Source: Gadus chalcogrammus
Lineage: Eukaryota > Chordata > Actinopteri > Gadiformes > Gadidae
Length of the DNA: 64,000 nt
Assembly: GCF_026213295.1 (NCBI RefSeq)
Contig: NC_079420.1
Span: 13,231,461-13,295,460, forward strand
Direction: 5' to 3'
The notes beneath the pieces were generated by a model. It saw nothing but the letters and a program-made list of their open reading frames with translations, ran no database searches and was not told where the DNA came from. The translations under genes and the position numbers were made by a program. Of the stretch, positions 34,501 to 47,200 are shown piece by piece; position 1 is the first letter of the stretch; each line of letters begins with the position of its first letter.

Positions 34501-37500
34501 GTAGAGGATGGAGTCACCGAGGAAGAGGAGACCGTGATGGAAGCTTCTGGAACGTCGCTGAGCTGGAGGACAACACGAGATGAGCGATTACTGGAACGCA
34601 GTTTAAAAGGAACGAAATATACTAAAATAGTACGTTATTACATAGCCAGTATTACGAGAATATTGTCATAGGGCTACAGACTTTAACTCTCCCCAACCAT
34701 TTCTACTGGAACACAAGTGTAGTGTTGCGATGACAAGAGTTTTCATACCTGGCCAGGTCCCACTGTGTACTCGCACTGGGGGCCCGGAGCCGGGTTTCCT
34801 TCTGGAAACATCTCAGGGCTCAGAGCCCTCCTCAACTGGGCCTCCAGGTTAACCAGGGGCAGCTGGGACTGGGAAACACCAAGGCACAGTCAGTTCAACA
34901 GCCACATTACCTTATGATACTTATATATATATATGTATTTATTTAAGACGCAATAGGGGCCCAACCTGTGCCGGCCCGGGGAACGGAGGTACAAACTCAG
35001 AGGGAGGAGTAACAGTTTGATCGAATCCCGTAGGAAGGGTCTAATAAAAGAACGAACAAAAGCACTTATTAGAGTGAATGCAAAGCATGAACAGAAGATT
35101 TCTCTGAATAAACCACTGAGCTCACCTGTGCTCTGGGCTTGGTGGGAGGGGTGTGGGCATGCTGGCCCTGTCCTGGGGTGGAGGTGGGGCCCAGGGCAGC
35201 CTGGGATCCAGAGCTCAGGGGCAGGTTGGAGGGGGGCACCAGGGCAGCCCCGGGCGGAGGTGACGTGGTGCCGGTGGGAGGAGAGGAAGTGCCCGTACTG
35301 AATGCGGCGTCCACCGAGGAGCTGGCGGCCGAGCTCGGGTCTTTGAAGAGAGAGCGCAGTTTCTTATCCAGGGCTTGAATGTCATCCACCCCAGGGGCCT
35401 TGGCATCGGCCCCTTCCAGCTCTGCAGGTTGGGGCTGGCCCTGGCCGGGCAGCGTGCCAGACTGGAGGGTCTGAGAGGGGGGAATGGATGCAGGAGCAAT
35501 AGTAGCAGGCTGCTGCTGCTCTGACACCCCCTCTACAGTGCCGAGGGTACTGCCAGCCGCAGAGGGTGCAGAGGCAGCTGTGCTGCCCAGCTGGGAGACG
35601 GGCCCTTGGGGGAGGGAGGCTTGCTGGGGCTGGGGCGGGGTGGACTGGTAACCAGATGGGGGAGAAGTCGTGGAGGAAGGGGGAGGGATGGTGACAGCGG
35701 GAGCGGGCTGGGAGGGGGGCGGTGGTTGGGAGGGCTGGGCAGACGCAGATGGAAGGGCATGAATGGCGGATGCAGTAGGGGAACGGGTTTGAACTGGGAC
35801 CGGGTTGGGAGAAGCCCTTCCAGTTGAGGCGGGAGGAGAAGCAGTGGTCTCAGCAGGCAGGGAGCTGCTGGGGGCCGGAGCCTCCAGGGGCGCGGGGTTG
35901 GTGGTGGAGGGGGGCTCAGTGTGGTGGCTGGAGGACCCTGAGCTGGGGTCTGGCTCGGCAGCAGGACGGTGGTGGCGGTGTGGCCCCCCGTGGGCCAGCC
36001 TCAGCTCACTGAAGGCCTGCTGAAGGCTGCCAGACGGCGCAGACAGAGACAGGCCGATACTCCCAGGAGCAGCTGGCAGGAGAGCAACAGCAGAAATCAT
36101 GTATTAGTGATTTTATTTTAGAGCAATGTGGAGCTGTAAAAGGACCTCACTAAAGAGACAGTGAAGTAGCAACTAACGCAACTCAAGTGTGTCAACGTTA
36201 ACCTTAAGAAAGGATTCCCACTGATCAAGTCAAGTGTGTCAACGTTAACCTTTAGAAAGTAGTCCACTGATCAAGTCAAGTGTGTCAACGTTAACCTATA
36301 GAAAGTAGTCCCACTGATCAGGGTTACCTTGATCCCGCTTCTCTCCGAAGGAGGAGGCAAGGCCAGACGAGGGTCCAAAGAACTGCTCTCTGAGACGGGA
36401 CTCTGGCACGGGGCTGACGATGAACTTGCGACCCGCGGAGTGGACCACCTGGGACGCCGTGCTGGGGGATATTCCTGAGGACAGGGTGGAACACAAGGTC
36501 TTAAAGCTGAGCACGATGGGAGGCACATGGGCTAAACCTGGAGGAGACTGCTGGGTGTCTAGATCAGTACTTCTGCTTAGGCCTAAAAAAAAAAAAAGTT
36601 TGGTTCCTGTTGGTTGTCAGTTGAGGTCATGGGTAGGTAGGGAATTTATTTTATTTTATTTTTTCCAGCGGCAGCCAATGATAGGTAGGTTGTTTTCATT
36701 TAAAAACGAGAACATTCGCCCTTCCTTGTACAGAATGAAGAGGTGCTGTACCAAAACGTAACTATAGTTTCCATCAAAAAAATAAAAACTTTTTTTTTTC
36801 ATAAAATAATTTGGGTCGCACATAAATTGACAGGGTCGGTCGGAAACCGGAACCAAACAATTTTATTTTTTAGGCCTTATAGGTTAACTTTTAATGATTA
36901 CTTTATTTAAATTATTATTACTACAAGTAATTTGTCCCCATGTATTTTTTGTACATTAGGTTTTATTTAACACACACACAAAATGTCTGTCCTTCATTAG
37001 TTCTCTCCCTATGCCTAAGGTAAATGTATCCCAAGTTCTGTATGTTACAAATTGTGGCCTTTTTATCGTAACCCAAGAGGGGAGGTGTGTGTGAGCGTGT
37101 TTCTACCTGAAACCAGTGGTGTGGACTGAGGCTGCTGCTGTAGATCATTCATCTGTGGGAAGGAGGAAGTGTGGATGAAGACCAGCATGGAGAAACATCT
37201 ACACAGTGCTGCTATGACGGTTTTAACGTTGGAACAGAAATGCGATGTTTAGGAACGTACCTGGTTGAAGCAGTCCTTTATGCCCTCTCCCTTCTCGTCT
37301 GCCATCTCTATGACCTCCCGGATCTGCTCGATGAAGGACTCCAGCTCGCTCTCAAGGATGAATTCACTCTCGACCTAATGACAGCTCTTTATTAGGGACG
37401 CCTTGATACAACGGCCATAGTTTCACCAAAAATATAAATTGCAATAATGATATTGATATGTCCGATATCGGTTCAATTGAAAATGGATATTTTCGAACAA

Positions 37501-40500
37501 TTTGCTCGCCTTTTAAAACTTAAATATATTTTAACAATCCTCATCTTTGCCCCATGATGTCCCTCAGGCGTATATGTCTAGTAGTTGCCTAAGAATACTG
37601 ATAGAAACCTGCATCCATCGTTTTTTATGTTTCAGTAAGAGAGCACAAACCACAGAACACAACAAAAAAATGAAGCCAATGTAACAGCTTTGTAGCACAG
37701 AGAAGATCCAAGACACGTACAACGAGTACCACCAAAGAACACTCCAAAAAGGCCCACCCTGTACTGCTCTAGAGCGGTGAAGGAGACGTACCATGATGGA
37801 GGCAATCTCCTCTGGGTTGTCCCCATCCAGGTCGAATTTGAAAGTCACCATCTTCCTATTGTGAGTCTCCAGCTGGCACTCTGCCACTCTGTCTCCCATG
37901 TTGGAGATCTACAAACAGAAACCATCAAGCACGGGTTAGGAGCACGACGGGGGGGCGACTGACGTCGAGAAAGGGAAGCCGTCTGGCTCCGCAGAGCAGT
38001 GCACGGGAGAGAAGAGGCCACGTACGTTGAGCACGTTGAGCTTGGCCTTGCCAAACTTCTCGTGGCGCGAGCGGCTCCGCACCGACCGCCGCTGGTGGCG
38101 CTTGAGGGAGCGCCCCTCGTGGCGGCCTCCGGACGGAGGGCCGCCTTCGTTCCCGTCGCTGAGGCCGGACGCTGCGTCCGACAGGCAGCTGAAACACAAG
38201 CCCGGGGTACACGGTGAGCTATCCGCCGAGCCACGTCATGGTGCTCTGGGGTCAACCCCTTTGATTCTGATGGTAGGCTCATGCCAACCTTTCCACTGGG
38301 GGTGGCACCAGCGCAGGCCCCGTTGTCTGATCCACTGGTGCGGTTTGGTAAATAACACTGGTAGGGGCCTGAAAAACAGAGAACACGCCAACTTACAACC
38401 AGGGTAGGCTATGGAGCGAGCCACATAACACACAGGGAAGTGGTTGGGGTGTTCAGACATTCAGAGGTGGTTAAAAAATGGAAGATACTGAAACGGTAAC
38501 ACTCAGTTATTACAAAGCTATGCGAGGATGTCGTGGCTGTTGATTACAGACACACTCACAGACACAGACACACACAAAGACACACACCTGCAGCTGAGAA
38601 AGGCATGTGGCCTGATAGAGGAAGTACAGATGCTCAGCGTTGATTGGAGGAGACAGGAGCGGACTTGGCTCATTGGCCCAACACTTAACAGTTATGGCAG
38701 GAGGAGCAGCATGCGGAGTAGAGAGGAACGATAAGAGAGGAAAGCCATGCATGGTAGAAATGAGTGCACATTACAGATCACGTGCTCAGGTCACCGTGTT
38801 CTCAATGGAGATATGCGTGCAAGTGAGAAAGGCTCCAGGGTAGGGGGTACCTGTTGGCCTGCCTGTGGCGGAGTGGAGCTGTGTGGGGCAGGACTGGCCT
38901 CAGGCTGGGCTGGCTGGACAGGTTGGGAGGGGGCAAGCGACACAGACTGCTGGCCGGACATCTGCAAAGACAAGAGGGAGCGGCAGAGAAAAGGGAAGAA
39001 AAACCCCATGAATATTCAAGCTACTTTAACAAAAGGGGACATGGTTTGAATTCCAACTACCCCCATCGTTTGTTCAGGCATAGTCTGTACATATTTTCCA
39101 TGGTGTCTCACAAAAGCCCTAAAATGTACCATGTGGGACAGAATTTAAAAGTTGAATAATTCACCTTCAAGGAGGCACTGTGCAAGATCAGTAGCCTCAA
39201 AGACTAATGCTGTGTTTAAATATCCATACTATCCGTCCTTACTAGCCTTAGTTTGAGTACGTAGGGCGTTCCAATTCAGATCGGGCGAAAATAAGAGTAC
39301 TGAAAGGACCCGGATGGTGTACTCAAAACGGTCAAATCGCGAAGTGTGGATCGATGTACACTTTTCGTACTCAACGGCAGCCACCTTGGCTACGTAGCGG
39401 AAGAGGGCGGAGCCAGGCTGACCCAAAGTCGGCCCATTTTCCACATAGCCTACATTAATAGACATTTTGTAGTTTTTAGTTTTTTTTTATAGCTGCTAGG
39501 CATAAAGAGTTCACCGTTCAAAGCGGGATGTTTATTGCAGGGGAGGAGCCGCGGCGGCAGTCGTGATCGTAATTTCCGGTTAGCGCACTTAGTGAGTGCG
39601 GATAGTGTACTACGTTTAAGACTCATGGAAGTATGGATATTGGAACACAGCACAAGACCCTGGAAACGTTGGGATACATACATCTATGTGTAAAAAATGA
39701 AATTACCCAACGCATATCAATAGTTTTTTGTTGTTTAGTCTGCTCTGTGTAATTTTGAGTAGTGTTATAAGTCAACCAGCATACTGAGGCTTCAATGATG
39801 AGTGACACCTGGGAGGGAAGAATATTGTTCAATCTATTGCCGTTTAACCTCGGTGTACTCTCCTTTTAAAAGCTACAACACTGAAGAACAGTACAATGTG
39901 CTTCTTTTATTGCATGATCAGAATTGCAAGTAAATGCCTTATTATGGAGCATAACTCCATGTTTGGCTTTAAGAAGTGGGTCTGCTGAAGCAACCAGGAG
40001 AGGTTAAGAGATCGGGGTCAGTTTATCTACCTGAGGGGGGAGCGCTGGTGGGTAGTAACCTCCTTGCTATAAGAGACGAAACACAACACCATAAGAAAGA
40101 CAAGCTGAGGGGGAAGAGGAAGAGAGAAAACCTGAATGAGAGGAGTGGAGAACCCAGTGGAGGGTCTTAAGAGCAGCGCCTTTAGTCGTCTAAATGTCTA
40201 AGAGAGGAGGTCCTAACCAGTGTCGGTGGGGAGACGCTCTAGTAGATCCTAACCAGTCTGTAACGAGACACTAGGAGGTCCTACCTGTGGTGGGGTGGCC
40301 ATCACGGTTGACAGGGCACCAGGTAATCCAGGGAGGACCGCGACTATCTGACCACCTTGGACCTGGGTCTGGACCTGCTGTGATCCAGAGTACAGACTTT
40401 AGTCTCCGATTGTATTGATAATGATACTAATTATGCAACTCAAGAGGAATCAACAAAGCTTTTTAAATTGAGTCGCAGCACTTGAACTAGTACACCTATC

Positions 40501-41232
40501 TAAAACGGATGACTACAAGTAATTACCAAGACCTGTTGATTTAATTGGTCCGTTTGTGGATACAGCAGCGGGGTTTGCTGCTGGTTTGGGAGGGAGTTGT
40601 ACGACATCATAGGCTGGGTGTCCTGTTGGACGGAGGTCGCCCGAGGCCGGTCTCCCATCTGATTGACTGAAGTGGTAAAGACATAGGAAAAAGTTGCTTT
40701 ATAATGGCTTCCAGAATACCACCATCTTGTTGTTTCCAGAAGGAGGAGGGAACACAAACCTCCGACGCCGGGCATTGGACGCTGTTGATTCTGATCCGCC
40801 TCCGGCTCTTCAGACGCAGACTGGCCCGGCGGGGCCACCTGGCCCTGTCCTGTAGACTGGGGGACATACGGGGCCACCTGGCCCTGTCCTGTTGACTGGG
40901 GGACATACGGGGCCACCTGGCCCTGTCCTGTAGACTGGGGGACATACGGGGCCACCTGGCCCTGTCCTGTAGACTGGGGGACATACCGGGCCACCTGTAC
41001 AGGCCCAGGCAGTTGGGCCGGTTGAGGATTGGCGTAGTTGGTGTTCTGCTGGAGGGGTTGCTGACCGGGCTGTGGGGGCGGGATGTACGAGGCTGGCTGT
41101 GGGATGGACTGGGTGGAAGGCTGGGGGGTGTCCACGGGCTGGCTTAGATGCTGCTGCTGCTGCTGCTGTTGCTGCTGCTGTTGCTGCTGCTGTTGCTGCT
41201 GCTGTTGCTGCTGCTGTTGCTGCTGCTGCTGT

Positions 41233-41282
<50 letters not shown>

Positions 41283-44200
41283 TTGTTGTATCGAACCCTG
41301 CAGCTGCTGCTCCTCTGAGAGCCTCCTCTTTTCCTGCTCCTGTCGCACCTTCAATGATAGTCAATTGCAAATGGGTCATTTCCTCTCCTTGAGAAGGCAA
41401 CAGGAAGAAGGAAAACCGCATGATGAATGACTACAGACCTGCAGCCTCTGCTCTCTCTTGCGACTGATCAGAGCCACTCTGTCCTTGATGGCCTTGGCCA
41501 TGGTCTTATGGTCTCCTTCACACACGTAGCCCGACTCCACCTGGAGCACAACACACAGGGTACAACTTTGGTCAACATTGGGGGTGAGTGGAAGTGATTG
41601 AGCTTCATATATAGCCACAGCCAATTGGTAGTCTTTTCGCAGATCATATAATTATGTTAAGAAAAACAACAGAAAACCCATCCATCTTGAATGTACACGG
41701 TTATATCTGGGAGGTGTGATTTTAAGCGAGGTCAAATCACCATTTCCTGGGCCACGTCCTCGGGCACGTCCTTGCTGAGGTCGAAGGAGAACTCGATGGC
41801 CTCGTTGTCCTTGTACTTCCCCTTGAGCTTCTTCACGTCCTCAATCCTCAGCCAGAGCTTGATGGCCTCCATCTCCCCGTCGTCCTCCTCCGCCAGCTCC
41901 ACCCTCACCCCTGTCTCCTCTTGGAAGAAGGCGTGGTTCAGAAGGTCCTTTATCGAATACCTGGGGGGAGCAGAGTGACTGTGAGCAACAGTACTAGGTG
42001 GACTTTAACCAGGTCAGAGCATTATGAGTGGGGGGGAATCTTTGAATATAACCTCTCGTCCTTGTTCTGCCGAATGCATCCCTCGATGATCTCCTTCACC
42101 TCCGGGATCGCCACCTTGTCGAAGCTGGCTGGCTTCACCCCCTACAGGAAACACAGAACACCAAATGAGACTTGATCTCCGGACGCCTCGTCGTCCATTT
42201 TGATACTTTGCTCTGCAGTATAAGCATGCTACCGTCTGTATCAAATAACTAAATCAGGCATTTTATTTTTGCCCTGATGCTGAGTAATACTAACGCTTGT
42301 GCTAGCAGTATCGCTTTTCATAGAAGAAAAAGCTTATTGCCGCAATAAGATCATTACATAATATGTAGTTGATGATATAATCAAAACGATTTACTGTAAA
42401 AAATAAAAAAAGTGTTGGGTTCGCAGTAATATGAGATTACCAGGAAGCGCCTAACTGACTCTTAATAAATGGTGTTTTTCAAAGACACAAGGCTTAGTTA
42501 AACAAATACAGGTTAAAACATAGCTGAAGTGTTTATGCAGGATTGATCCAATGCATCTAGCTGCGTTACAGGAAGAAAGGTGTGAACATGGACGGCACAC
42601 ACCCTAATCCGTCATCAATGACAGGTCTCACTTAACAAAAATAAAACATACAATGACGTTAAATGAGAATGACTGGGTATAGCTTCAAAGGCCAATGTAG
42701 TACACAGTTTAAAGTACAAAGTATGAAAGTGACAAGCAGTGACAAGTGGGTAGTTAAACGTTGAAAAGCAACAGTGAACTCAAATTAGTAGAGATAAGTA
42801 GAGGAAGGCAGGGGACTGTGATTTTCAAACTACACCTACACATATTTATCTAATTTTATTCTGGTGTGGGAGATGATGGATGGGGGGGGTTAAATCTAGT
42901 CTCTAGTTAAAGTGTTGGACACAGGAAGCAAGGGGCAGCGGGGCAGAGGGCTGGAGGGAGGACTTACGCTGGTGACTCTCCGGTAGATCTGTGCAGCGTT
43001 CTGGCACTCTGAGTACGGGTACTCGGAGGTGGCCATCTCCAGCATGCACATTCCAAAGGCATACACATCCACTGACTCGTCGTACTTCTCCTCATACATC
43101 TCAGGCGCCATGAACTCAGGGGTACCTTAAATCAAAACAACTATTCAGAACTCTTCCCCCTGACTGACTGACTGACAGGGCCTCCCATGGCCCACTGCCC
43201 CTCTGCTCCCCAAACCCGCCTGGGGGGTTGGGGCGGAGGAGGAAGAGTGGCCGGCCATGTCGCCGTCCGCCGGAGAGTGGGGGACCTGCGAGCGGAGAGG
43301 TGTGAGAGAGAGAGAGAAGACAGGAGAGGGGAAGGAGTGTAAAAAAAAATAAAAAGGGAGGGAAACAAAAAGGAAGGGGAAACTGAGCTCAGTTAGACTG
43401 TGGAGAAAGACGCACGCGTTTGTCTGTATAAGACCCTGACAGTCTAAAGCATAAGGAAAGAGTTTCATGTGAAGACGCTGGTGTACAGAACACATTCAAT
43501 AGCCAAATATTGAAAGAAAACCCCACATTTATTTGCCAATGATTTAAGGGGACCAACAAGACTAGCTATGGAAGTAACTTCTGTCAAGACCTCACAAGGT
43601 TTTAATAAGCGTACATTTCACCTACCTTTTAATGACGACTTACCTTCTTGTCCTTCACCTGGAGAAGAATTGCACAAAGGTCAGGTCTGAGCGAAGCACA
43701 TCCCATAGCCAGACCCTGTACTCATCAGTATGCCTCTGTACACCAGCCCTTAATAAACAAATGCTTTGAAATGTAGGTCTTACACAGAAAAACCCAGTTG
43801 GTTCCTTTTTAAAGATTTTTTCTTTAAGTGAGGTGTGTCACAGCACACGGTAAAGACTTACCAGGCCCATTCAAGTGTATACTTACTCAAAGACAGCAGT
43901 ACCCTACTCATTCCATACAGCAGAATGAGGCACAGCTGAAGCTAGAGCCTATAGTTTAAAAACATACCCAGGAATGTGAAAAAAAAAAAAAAAAAAGAGG
44001 CTGATAAAGAGGACTGCTGGGGCATTCACTAGAGGAGGGACAAGATACACTCTTATTGCTGAATGATTTTTTTTAAAGCCTAACCAAAACCTGTTGAGGC
44101 AAACCCATGGAAAGAGATGTTAAAGATCATTGGCATTATTGTCAAACAGACCACATATTTCCAAACCACAGAACAAAGACCAGTCTAAGACGGAAGCCAA

Positions 44201-47200
44201 GGGAATACCTTTAGCCCTGGCCAGGACAGCCTGCAAGTACAAGGCATGACATTTTTATTAAATCAGGTTTCTAGTCAACAGCAAGGAAGAACACTGAGGC
44301 GCTACTTACTTTCAGTAGGTGCCTGGAAAAAAAATCCCTTTTTGAAGACACAGAGAACAGTAAGGTTCTGTCACAGTAACGTACTTGACTTGCTGTGAGA
44401 GTGGGGAGAGAGCAGGGCTTGTGTTATCTAGCCCAAGACATCCACAATACCTGGCCTCCGTTTGAGCTGTGGTTTGAGAGTTAAGCTGAAACACTGTGGT
44501 CTGTTTTTTTTTTTCCAAATCAACCACATTGTCAAAGAAACAAAAACAACCTCTCGCAATTCAATTGCAGTTGAATACACACATTTCAAAAACCCAACAC
44601 AACAATATTGCAGCCCTGGTCGGATTAGGGGTGCAGGAGGTAGCGGTGACTTTGAGGTCGTACCTATGACACTCTTGGCAAATGAGGCCCTCTTAAGCGT
44701 GGCAAGGCCCAGGTCTCCGATCTTCACAGATCCCGTGGGGCCCGTGATGAAGATGTTGTCACACTTAAGGTCCCTGTGGATGATGGGAGGGGTCCGAGTG
44801 TGCAGGAAGTGGAGGCCCTTCAGGATCTGCCTGCACCAGCTCCGCAGCACCTTGATCTTCATCACCTTGAACCGTTTCAGATATCTAGGGAGGATAAAAA
44901 GACCATAGAGGTTTAGAACACAACTCAGAGAAAAAAAACCATTCACTGTCATAACAATACAATTTTATGGGTTCATCTCTCAAAAGAGATGGACTAACAG
45001 CAACAATAGCCATGAGATTTACTGGGCCTTTTGGATTGCAAGTATCACGGTTTGTGTATTGCTACATAACACTCACGTTTTGAGTGTGCCAGAAGTCATG
45101 AGCTCCGTCACCAGTGCAATGCACTTCCTGCCTTTGGAGGGCCCCTCCCAGGAGTCATAGAAGCGGACAATGTTGGGATGCTGCAGGCCCTTCAACATTC
45201 CAGCCTCTTCCTTGAAGCGCTGCCGCTCTGACTTGGACAGCTTGCGATCCTGCACAGGACACAAAGGGAACACACCGTTAACATTGCTTACTGACCCAGC
45301 CGCATTGTAAAAGTGCTAAACTATTGAACTGAAAAATTCACTTAAACTATATGCTGCTATAACACGTTCAACATAGGTTTTTTTTATGCATAGAATCATA
45401 CCGTGTTTTTATTACATTTTGCTTTATTCTCTTTAGCTATGCATGTTCAATGCTTGACTAAGCACAATAATAGGAGCAGTCAAAGTAAACATGGCACTTT
45501 GCTGTACACATGTGACTTTATAGCTGACCAATAAAACTTCTTTGATTCAATCTTGCCCGTCTATTAGAGGTGTGTGGACGAAACAGACGTCAAACGTGTC
45601 ACTTTGACACGTTGTAGCAAGTTCACCAGCGTCACCCAGCAGATATGCTTAGAACAAGACACTGAAGCTCCACTCCAGCACCGCTGCCTCATGCCCACGT
45701 GGGAGGTTAAAACTCAACGTTGATAAAGTCAACTATTAATGAACGGTTATTTTAGCAGCTCAACATTTGCTAAAATATACATAAAAAAAACAAACATACA
45801 GCATGTAAATCTTGTAAGCATTTAAAAAAAGTTATATCTATAAAAAAAAATCAGTCATAGTTGTGTTGTGCCAATTGTCTGTGAGCCGATGCACCAACCA
45901 TTTCAATTCGAAACAATGATGCTGCTTACTAAACCTCATTACGACCAACTAATGCTAGCAGCTATGTAACGATAAGCATAAGCATATAGCAGAATTATCG
46001 GTTAGTGTAAAGTGCTCGCAGTGAAAACATATCTTAACGGCTCTGTCGGTCTTGCAGTTTCTCCAAGTGGACAATGCACTAGCGATTTCCACATAATCTC
46101 AGTTGAGGAAAAAAGCTGAGGCTGATACTTGGGTAAAGCCTGGATTTATGGTGTTGAGAGTAATGTTATAATGTCCAACAGTTTTGATAACCCTATGGTG
46201 TTTGCAAACGTTTTATCAATGATCTCAGCACTTCATACACATCACAGCCAACCAAAATAATATTGCCTGGAAACATGGACAATATACTACTGATTTAATA
46301 ATCAATTTTTCAAATGGTTGTGTGGGGTAACAACTATTATTTATTTTGGCGTTATGAGCAATCCGATGGATTGAGCGCCAATTTATCCCCGTGATGAAAA
46401 TAATAAATACCGCAACAGCCTAATGTACACATGCATTGGAAGGCAACTATTGACGCAGATGATGGAAAGAAATGTCTAGGAACCAAGCAGCAAGGTTAAC
46501 AAGGTTTTGGAAAGGTTAACAAGGTTTTGACATAAAAAATAAAAAGGTGTTGAGATCTACCCATCCTTGCATTACCATTGTTTAGAGCACAAGGTAAAGG
46601 CAAGGGCCGTTTATCAAAGCAAGGGTCACAGTGTTGTTTCTGGCAAGTTTCCTACTCAATGAAAAGGTCACAAGATGACATATTATGAACTGGACTGATC
46701 TATACACAGAGTAAATGAAGTTTAGATTTTTTAATACTCTTGTATAATGTTACCAATTTATAAAAAAATAATAATAACGTAACGTCGTAGTTAAGGTGGC
46801 AGGCATGTGTTGCTAAGGCGGCCGCGTAAGCTGTAAAGTGCTGTGGGAAACCCTGGATGGATATAGATATGCAAGATGCAGCCCCCGCCCCCCCTTGCAT
46901 TTTTCCATTGCCAACCATCCCCAACCTTACCCGTTCAGATGTCAGACTCAGATGTCATGCCAATGCCAGAGCTCATGCCAAGTCATGACAGACTTGGATT
47001 GAGTAAATACCAAGTATCAACACATTGTGAGGCGATGAATAATGCCCTAATCTATAAAGAGCTGTGACACTATTCCAATGGCGAACAAACTTTGTCACAG
47101 GGTTCAAAATGTGTCATGGGGCGGTGTTGAAATGCTGATAGCGATGTGTGTCAATGGGGAATTTAAATGACAGAATTGGGTCAAGAGCAGATGCACAAGT

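Noticed and set aside
41072..41430. Poly-Ala and poly-Cys frames on the plus strand and a poly-Ala/Thr frame on the minus strand across the CAG tract
   Set aside because: Only the minus-strand glutamine frame connects in phase to conserved WNK1 exons on both sides.
42142..42967. Search for the kidney-specific WNK1 first exon (exon 4a) in the expected intron
   Set aside because: No short cysteine-rich frame with an upstream promoter and good donor could be recognised; absence cannot be proven by eye.
43126..43285. GC-rich segment with a strong polypyrimidine tract and AG before WNK1 kinase exon 4, as an alternative exon
   Set aside because: In the phase required by the upstream exon it stays open but then enters exon 4 in the wrong frame, and no good donor is seen; inclusion would break the kinase.
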